DNA from: Pyrinomonadaceae bacterium
Lineage (GTDB): Bacteria > Acidobacteriota > Blastocatellia > Pyrinomonadales > Pyrinomonadaceae
Length of the DNA stretch: 50,379 nucleotides
Direction: 5' to 3'
NCBI GenBank assembly: GCA_019694345.1
Contig: JAIBCA010000056.1
Location: 1 to 50,379, forward strand
The translations under genes were made by a program, and so were the position numbers. The notes under the pieces were generated by a model. That model saw only the letters and a list, made by a program, of their open reading frames with translations. It did no database searches and was not told the origin of the DNA. This document shows, piece after piece, positions 45,954 to 50,379 of this stretch (positions are counted from its first letter, which is position 1; each line of letters opens with the position of its first letter).

Positions 45954-47144
45954 ATGAAACCGGCACTTAAAAAACACTCGGCCCTCGAGATCGACGAAGG
46001 CCAGCATCTTTTGAGATCGTTCAATGGCGACCCGGCGGGGCCGACGTTAATAGTCGTCGGCAGCATCCATGGCAATGAGCCGGCCGGGGTTCTGGCACTC
46101 CGCCGGATCGCCGATGAACTCGATGGCCTCAGCAGCAAACTGCGCGGACGCGTCTATTTTCTTGCCGGAAATACAAGGGCGATCAATAAGGGGCTTCGCT
46201 TTATCGATCACGACCTCAATCGGGCCTGGACGCGACGCAATTTGTCGCCGAGAGGCTCCGAACACGTCGAAACGACCTCCGAGGGACACGAACTCCGCGA
46301 ACTCGATAGCTTGATCGACAGCATTTTGGTCACCGCAAAGAGCGAGGTTTACATTATGGACCTCCACTCTACGTCAGCGACGGGCCAGCCTTTCGCGACG
46401 GTCGGCGACACGCTTCGCAACCGCAGCTTCGCCATGGGTTTCGGCGTTACGATACTGCTTGGCATCGAGGAACAGCTTGAGGGCACAATGCTGGAGCACT
46501 TCAACAACCTCGGCGCCGTCACACTTGGATTTGAGGGCGGATCGCACGATTCGCCCGAGACCGTCGAGAACCACCGTGCCCTTGTCTGGCTCGGCCTTGT
46601 CAACTCGGGGATACTGACTGCTGCCGACGTGCCTGATCTTAAGCAAATGGCGGCCCGACTTACCGCTACCAGTAAGGGAATGCGGATCGTCGAAGTGCGG
46701 CACCGCGAGGCAATACGCCCGGAAGACAATTTCGAAATGAATCCGGGATTTAATAATTTTGATCGGATCACCGAGGGACAAACGCTTGCAAAGAACAGGT
46801 CCGGTGAGATCAGAGCGGTCGAATCCGGAATGATCCTGATGCCGCTGTATCAAAAGCTCGGCGAGGACGGCTTTTTTATCGGCCGTTCCGTCGCCCCGTT
46901 CTGGCTTTGGCTCTCGGCTGTCATGCGCAGGCTGCGGGTTCAGAACATTCTCCGATATCTTCCCGGTGTGCGGGTCGATCCGGATGACAGCGAGACGCTT
47001 TACCTAAATACCGGACTGGCCCGATTTTTCCCGCTTCAGGTCAGTCACCTTCTCGGTTTCCGAAAGCGTCGCTTTCAGGACCGCGAGTTAGTGGTCAGCC
47101 GGCGACGATTCGATCTCTTTGGGCCGTTCACGAACAGGAGTTGA
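45954..47144 (+). CDS. Succinylglutamate desuccinylase/aspartoacylase (AstE/AspA, M14-like) family protein
   Basis: The 396-residue zinc hydrolase-like protein carries the metal site G-S-I-H39-G-N-E42-P-A-G, the third ligand in D-L-H138-S-T, and the substrate-binding D-L-N-R-A-W near residue 90. A glutamate in G-F-E-G-G-S-H (~residue 198) is the probable catalytic acid. Members remove N-acyl groups from amino acids or trim small peptides. The last ~120 residues include a hydrophobic F-W-L-W-L-S-A-V segment and a basic tail. Its stop lies 5 bases before the GCS2-CBS start, so the two are co-expressed; substrate unknown. Confidence 0.86.
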   Translation: MKPALKKHSALEIDEGQHLLRSFNGDPAGPTLIVVGSIHGNEPAGVLALRRIADELDGLSSKLRGRVYFLAGNTRAINKGLRFIDHDLNRAWTRRNLSPRGSEHVETTSEGHELRELDSLIDSILVTAKSEVYIMDLHSTSATGQPFATVGDTLRNRSFAMGFGVTILLGIEEQLEGTMLEHFNNLGAVTLGFEGGSHDSPETVENHRALVWLGLVNSGILTAADVPDLKQMAARLTATSKGMRIVEVRHREAIRPEDNFEMNPGFNNFDRITEGQTLAKNRSGEIRAVESGMILMPLYQKLGEDGFFIGRSVAPFWLWLSAVMRRLRVQNILRYLPGVRVDPDDSETLYLNTGLARFFPLQVSHLLGFRKRRFQDRELVVSRRRFDLFGPFTNRS

Positions 47145-47149
47145 AAAAG

Positions 47150-49102
47150 ATGGGCGAACACGACATCAAAACCGGTCACAGCGAAGAGCAAATGAGGGCG
47201 TTTACGCTTTCGGTTCTCAACGATCTCCAGGCCTTTGAATACATGTTTGACCAAGGGCATTTCTCCGATGACGTTCGACGCATCGGTTCCGAACAGGAGA
47301 TGTTTCTGGTCGACTCGGCCCTGCGGCCCGCACCGCGATCGCTCGATGTGATAGCCGACGCGGGCGATCCGCGCCTGACGACCGAGATCGGACTTTTCAA
47401 CCTGGAGGCCAATCTGACCCCGCGTGAATTCACGGGCGACTGTCTGGCTCTGATGGAATCTGAGTTAAACGAACTGCTTGCCTTAGTTCGCAACTCAATG
47501 AAGAAATTTGACGGCGGGGTCGTGCTCGCCGGGATATTGCCGACGATCCAGCAATCTGACCTGACGGTCAACAACCTTACACCTCACCCGCGATATCACG
47601 AGATCGACCGAATCGTGACCGAGCTCCACGGCGAAAACCGCGTCATTCACATCAAGGGCCTTGACGAGCTGCAGCTCACACTGCAGAACACGTACATCGA
47701 GTTTTGTAATACAAGCTTTCAGATCCATATGCAGATCGGCCCCAAGGACTTCGTGCGTTATTACAATTGGGCTCAGGCGATCTCTGCCCCCGTGCTGGCA
47801 GCCGCCGTAAATTCACCGTTGCTGCTCAACCATCGCCTGTGGCACGAAACGCGGATCGCCGTGTTCAAGCAATCGACCGACACACGCTCTTTGACCCATA
47901 AACAGCGTAATCAAAAGCCGAGGGTGAATTTCGGCGACGCCTGGGTCGACAAATCGATACTTGAGGTGCTCCGCGAAGACGCTGTGCGCTACAGGATATT
48001 GCTGACACAGGCGATCGAGGAAAACTCCCTCGAAGTGCTGGCAGGCGGCGGAGTTCCTGAATTAAAGGCCTGGCGACTGCACAACGGGACGATCTGGCGT
48101 TGGAACCGCCCGTGTTACGGAACGCTGAACGGCAAGCCCGGGCTGAGGATCGAGGCCCGATATCTGCCGGCCGGGCCGACCGTCATCGATCAAATGGCGA
48201 ACGCCGCATTCTTCCTGGGACTGTTGACCGAGTTGCCCGAGGAGTTTGGCGACATTCGTGACCATATGTCCTTCGACGATGCCCGAACCAACTTTTACAA
48301 TGCCGCCCGATATGGCCTCAAGGGCCAGATCCGCGGCCTCGACGGTCAAAGCCGGAGGATCGGCCGGATCATACTCGAGGAGCTCTTGCCGAGAGCCAGA
48401 AAGGGCCTAGCACGGGCCAATTGCGACCAAAAGGATATTGATCGGCTGCTCAACGTGATCGAGGGCCGGGTATTGAGCGAGAGGACCGGTGCACAGTGGA
48501 TGCTCGATTCGTACGAGGCGATGGAACAAGGCGCAAAACCGAATGTGAAACTTCGAACCATCACAGCGGCGATGAAATCACATCAGGAGAATGACGATAA
48601 GCCAGCCCACGAATGGGAACTGGCGAGTATTCCGGCCGGTTCCGAGTGGATCGACAGTTATCGGACGGTCGAGCAATTCATGACGGTCGATCTATATACG
48701 GTTCGCCCCGAGGACATCGTCGATCTCGCTGCCAGCCTGATGCACTGGCGGCACGTCAGGCACGTTCCGGTCGAGGATGATTCGGGCAAACTTATCGGTC
48801 TGGTGTCCCACCGTGACCTGCTTGAGCTGATAGCTCAGGGCAAATGTTCGACCGGACAAACACTGGTCGTTGCAGATGTGATGCGAACCGACATAATCTC
48901 GGTAACGCCTGAGACCTCATCGATCGATGCTCTTCAGCTGATGCGCGAAAAGAATGTAGGGTGCCTGCCGGTGATCGATGACGGCAGATTGGTAGGTTTG
49001 ATAACGACATATGACTTCCTCACGGTCTCGGCAAAGCTGCTTGAGGAAAGGCTGCACGCCGACAGGCCGCAGCCTGTTCAGGCCAAAACCATCGAAGCTT
49101 AG
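47150..49102 (+). CDS. GCS2-type carboxylate-amine ligase with C-terminal CBS domain pair
   Basis: I chose the ATG at 47150 (650 residues), 9 bases after AGGAG. Residues ~40-420 are a glutamate-cysteine ligase type 2 (YbdK/EgtA-like) fold: R-R-I-G-S-E-Q-E-M-F-L-V-D, F-N-L-E-A-N-L-T-P, I-H-M-Q-I-G and R-I-E-A-R-Y-L-P-A-G-P-T. It would join an amine to a glutamate-like carboxylate using ATP. Residues ~510-640 are two CBS repeats (V-E-Q-F-M-T-V-D-L-Y-T-V and V-A-D-V-M-R-T-D-I-I-S-V), which usually sense adenine nucleotides. The fusion is unusual. Upstream, the AstE-like gene is translated in the same unit, suggesting paired bond-making and bond-breaking activities. Confidence 0.88.
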   Translation: MGEHDIKTGHSEEQMRAFTLSVLNDLQAFEYMFDQGHFSDDVRRIGSEQEMFLVDSALRPAPRSLDVIADAGDPRLTTEIGLFNLEANLTPREFTGDCLALMESELNELLALVRNSMKKFDGGVVLAGILPTIQQSDLTVNNLTPHPRYHEIDRIVTELHGENRVIHIKGLDELQLTLQNTYIEFCNTSFQIHMQIGPKDFVRYYNWAQAISAPVLAAAVNSPLLLNHRLWHETRIAVFKQSTDTRSLTHKQRNQKPRVNFGDAWVDKSILEVLREDAVRYRILLTQAIEENSLEVLAGGGVPELKAWRLHNGTIWRWNRPCYGTLNGKPGLRIEARYLPAGPTVIDQMANAAFFLGLLTELPEEFGDIRDHMSFDDARTNFYNAARYGLKGQIRGLDGQSRRIGRIILEELLPRARKGLARANCDQKDIDRLLNVIEGRVLSERTGAQWMLDSYEAMEQGAKPNVKLRTITAAMKSHQENDDKPAHEWELASIPAGSEWIDSYRTVEQFMTVDLYTVRPEDIVDLAASLMHWRHVRHVPVEDDSGKLIGLVSHRDLLELIAQGKCSTGQTLVVADVMRTDIISVTPETSSIDALQLMREKNVGCLPVIDDGRLVGLITTYDFLTVSAKLLEERLHADRPQPVQAKTIEA

Positions 49103-49212
49103 GCCCGTTTTGTTCGGAAAGTACGAATTCCAACCCGGCTTTACGCGCGAGAATTTACGCAGACAGGGGCGATTTGACACATTAGACTGCTTTTTTGATT
49201 GACGAAATCCCG

Positions 49213-49256
49213 CAAAATGGGCGATATTTGTTGCAATCGACCTAAACCCCATTTTG
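49213..49256. repeat. Inverted repeat upstream of the Crp/Fnr gene
   Basis: CAAAATGGG (49213-49221) and CCCATTTTG (49248-49256) form a perfect 9-bp inverted repeat with a 26-base spacer. It lies in the 261-base gap before the regulator and may be a weak terminator or operator. Confidence 0.4.
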
Positions 49257-49363
49257 GAACGCTATTTGCAATTCTAGTTTCGGAGGGTCGATCATTTTCA
49301 GCCATTTTGAATACGACCTCAGTTCAGCGGACGTGGCCCGATACCGGGTTACGGTGAAAATAT

Positions 49364-50104
49364 ATGAAGGTCTTTCAAGACTTGCGGATCCAACATAAGT
49401 GTAAAGATTGCGGAATTCGGGGCGACGGGTTCTTTTGCGACCTGCCCGAATCTGATCTTCGACTTTTCGAATCAATAAAGGTAACCAAGGCATGCCCAAA
49501 AGGGACGATGCTATTCGTCGAGGGCCAGCCGGCGGCCGGCGTTTACCTGCTATGTCAGGGAAAGGTCAAAATATCGACGTGCTCACCGGACGGCAAGGTT
49601 ATTATACTGGGCATTGCCGAACCGGGACAGATGATCGGACTTAGTTCCGTTATTAACGGGGTCGAGCACGAAACATCAGCAGAGACGCTCGAGATGTGCC
49701 AGGTCGATTTCATTAAGACCGACGATCTGATGCAGTTGATCCAAAACAATCCTCACGCTTGCCTGAACGCCGCCAAGCAGCTCAGCCGTGATTACCACAC
49801 AGCGTATGTTCAGATCTGCGCACTGGGATTATCAGATTCGGTCACTGACAAGTTGGCAAAACTGTTTCTTAGCTGGAGCGGAAACGGAACCGGCGGAGAC
49901 GGCCGCGTCCAACTCAAAAACTTTTTTACTCACGAGGAGATCGCCGAGATGATCGGCGCCTCGCGCGAAACGGTTACAAGGGCTCTCAGGTTCTTTAGGG
50001 AACGCGAACTCGTGACACTGAAGGGTTCGGATCTGATCATACACGACCGGCGACGGCTCCGGGCAGTGATCGGTACCCGCAGCGGTTATCGAACCGATAT
50101 GTGA
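49364..50104 (+). CDS. Crp/Fnr-family regulator with N-terminal cysteine cluster
   Basis: The 246-residue product has a cyclic-nucleotide-binding-type sensor domain (I-K-V-T-K-A-C-P-K-G-T-M-L-F-V-E-G-Q onward) and a winged HTH with E-I-A-E-M-I-G-A-S-R-E-T-V-T-R-A-L-R. The recognition helix R-E-T-V-T-R matches that of E. coli CRP (R-E-T-V-G-R), not FNR. Yet the N-terminus has C13-x2-C16-x8-C25, and Cys112 is further in, the layout of FNR-type [4Fe-4S] sensors. It could therefore be an oxygen/NO-sensing protein that binds CRP-like DNA. A perfect TGTGA-N6-TCACA site overlaps its stop codon, before a second family member. Confidence 0.88.
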   Translation: MKVFQDLRIQHKCKDCGIRGDGFFCDLPESDLRLFESIKVTKACPKGTMLFVEGQPAAGVYLLCQGKVKISTCSPDGKVIILGIAEPGQMIGLSSVINGVEHETSAETLEMCQVDFIKTDDLMQLIQNNPHACLNAAKQLSRDYHTAYVQICALGLSDSVTDKLAKLFLSWSGNGTGGDGRVQLKNFFTHEEIAEMIGASRETVTRALRFFRERELVTLKGSDLIIHDRRRLRAVIGTRSGYRTDM

Positions 50105-50115
50105 CCTGCGTCACA
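50100..50115. promoter_or_regulatory. CRP-type palindromic site
   Basis: TGTGACCTGCGTCACA matches TGTGA-N6-TCACA exactly and overlaps the stop codon of the first Crp/Fnr gene. An overlapping inverted repeat (GTCACAA 50110-50116, TTGTGAC 50121-50127) follows. It lies 80-95 bases upstream of the next gene. Confidence 0.7.
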
Positions 50116-50194
50116 ATCGGTTGTGACGACCGTCCTATTTTGCAGATCGTGACTGTGACATATTCGCCCTCGGCAGCGTTGCCAGGGAGCACTT

Positions 50195-50379
50195 ATGTCG
50201 TCCGGCATAAACTCGGGACATAGCTTTTTTGATTTTCCATTCTCCGGCTCGGAGTTTCTGGGCCACCTCTCCGCCTCAGACCGACAGGCCTTTGACTCGC
50301 TTCGCAGCCGCAGATACTTTTCCAAGGACGAAGAAATCTTTCATGTCGGGCAACCGCCTGAGTTTCTATACGTACTTCA
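50195..50379 (+). CDS. Second Crp/Fnr-like sensor protein (3' truncated by window)
   Basis: From the ATG at 50195 the frame stays open to the window end (61 codons): F-L-G-H-L-S-A-S-D-R-Q-A-F-D-S-L, then Y-F-S-K-D-E-E-I-F-H-V-G-Q-P-P-E-F-L-Y-V-L. This is the start of a cyclic-nucleotide-binding domain. AGGGAG lies 7 bases upstream. A CRP-type palindrome upstream suggests regulation by its neighbour or itself. The HTH part is outside the window, so regulator status is inferred. Confidence 0.75.
   Translation, partial: MSSGINSGHSFFDFPFSGSEFLGHLSASDRQAFDSLRSRRYFSKDEEIFHVGQPPEFLYVL

Overview
The window looks like a chromosomal segment of an Acidobacteriota bacterium, most likely class Blastocatellia (Pyrinomonadaceae-like). 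The reasons are a GWxTD-domain secreted protein, a serine hydrolase with a lipoprotein-carrier-like tail, a bactofilin, and many small secreted proteins ending their signal peptides in A-x-x-x-GQ. Codon use is mixed-to-high GC, and genes are tightly packed with many 4-bp ATGA overlaps. This is inference from gene content; no rRNA is present. I see no insertion sequence, prophage or CRISPR array.

Layout. 1-3.6 kb: end of a PDZ/O-antigen-ligase gene and a large serine hydrolase. 3.6-12.5 kb: housekeeping genes (ttcA, bactofilin, mscL, 5-formyl-THF cyclo-ligase, mnmA, a Tat-type SGNH protein, MATE pump, aat, ywbE, a saccharopine-dehydrogenase-like enzyme). 12.5-14.5 kb: a loose patch with an orphan ribbon-helix-helix regulator, dense palindromes, a decayed PIN-domain frame, two small uncharacterised genes and a relic of a GyrB C-terminus. 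14.5-19.7 kb: gyrB and recF, two TlpA-like redoxins, tRNA-Ser(UGA). 19.8-22.3 kb: a FadR-like regulator with its operator and a long-chain acyl-CoA ligase. 22.3-28.8 kb: polysaccharide export protein, nucleotide-sugar dehydratase, GalE, an aminotransferase and a double-PDZ protein.

28.85-36.58 kb (minus strand) is the most interesting block. It is a compact eight-gene run: AdoMet decarboxylase (speD), a double zinc-ribbon DUF4178 membrane protein, an unannotated 49-residue membrane peptide, DUF350, a membrane-embedded aminopropyltransferase, a Tat-lipoprotein-type flavin amine oxidase, a polytopic His/Trp-rich membrane protein and a coiled-coil lipoprotein. Four of its junctions are translationally overlapped or nearly so. 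I read it as a membrane-tethered polyamine (or aminopropyl-modification) system.

36.6-39.3 kb holds a secreted beta-propeller-like protein and a GWxTD protein. 39.4-45.6 kb (minus) is mnmG-parA-parB-selD-tatA-tatC. Here selD extends upstream through an in-frame TGA that matches the catalytic Cys/Sec position and is followed by a SECIS-like hairpin, so SelD is very probably a selenoprotein. Two identical 16-bp palindromes upstream of parA resemble a diverged parS. 46-49.1 kb is an AstE/AspA-like deacylase followed by a GCS2 carboxylate-amine ligase with CBS domains. 49.4 kb to the end carries two Crp/Fnr-family regulators with a perfect CRP-type palindrome between them.
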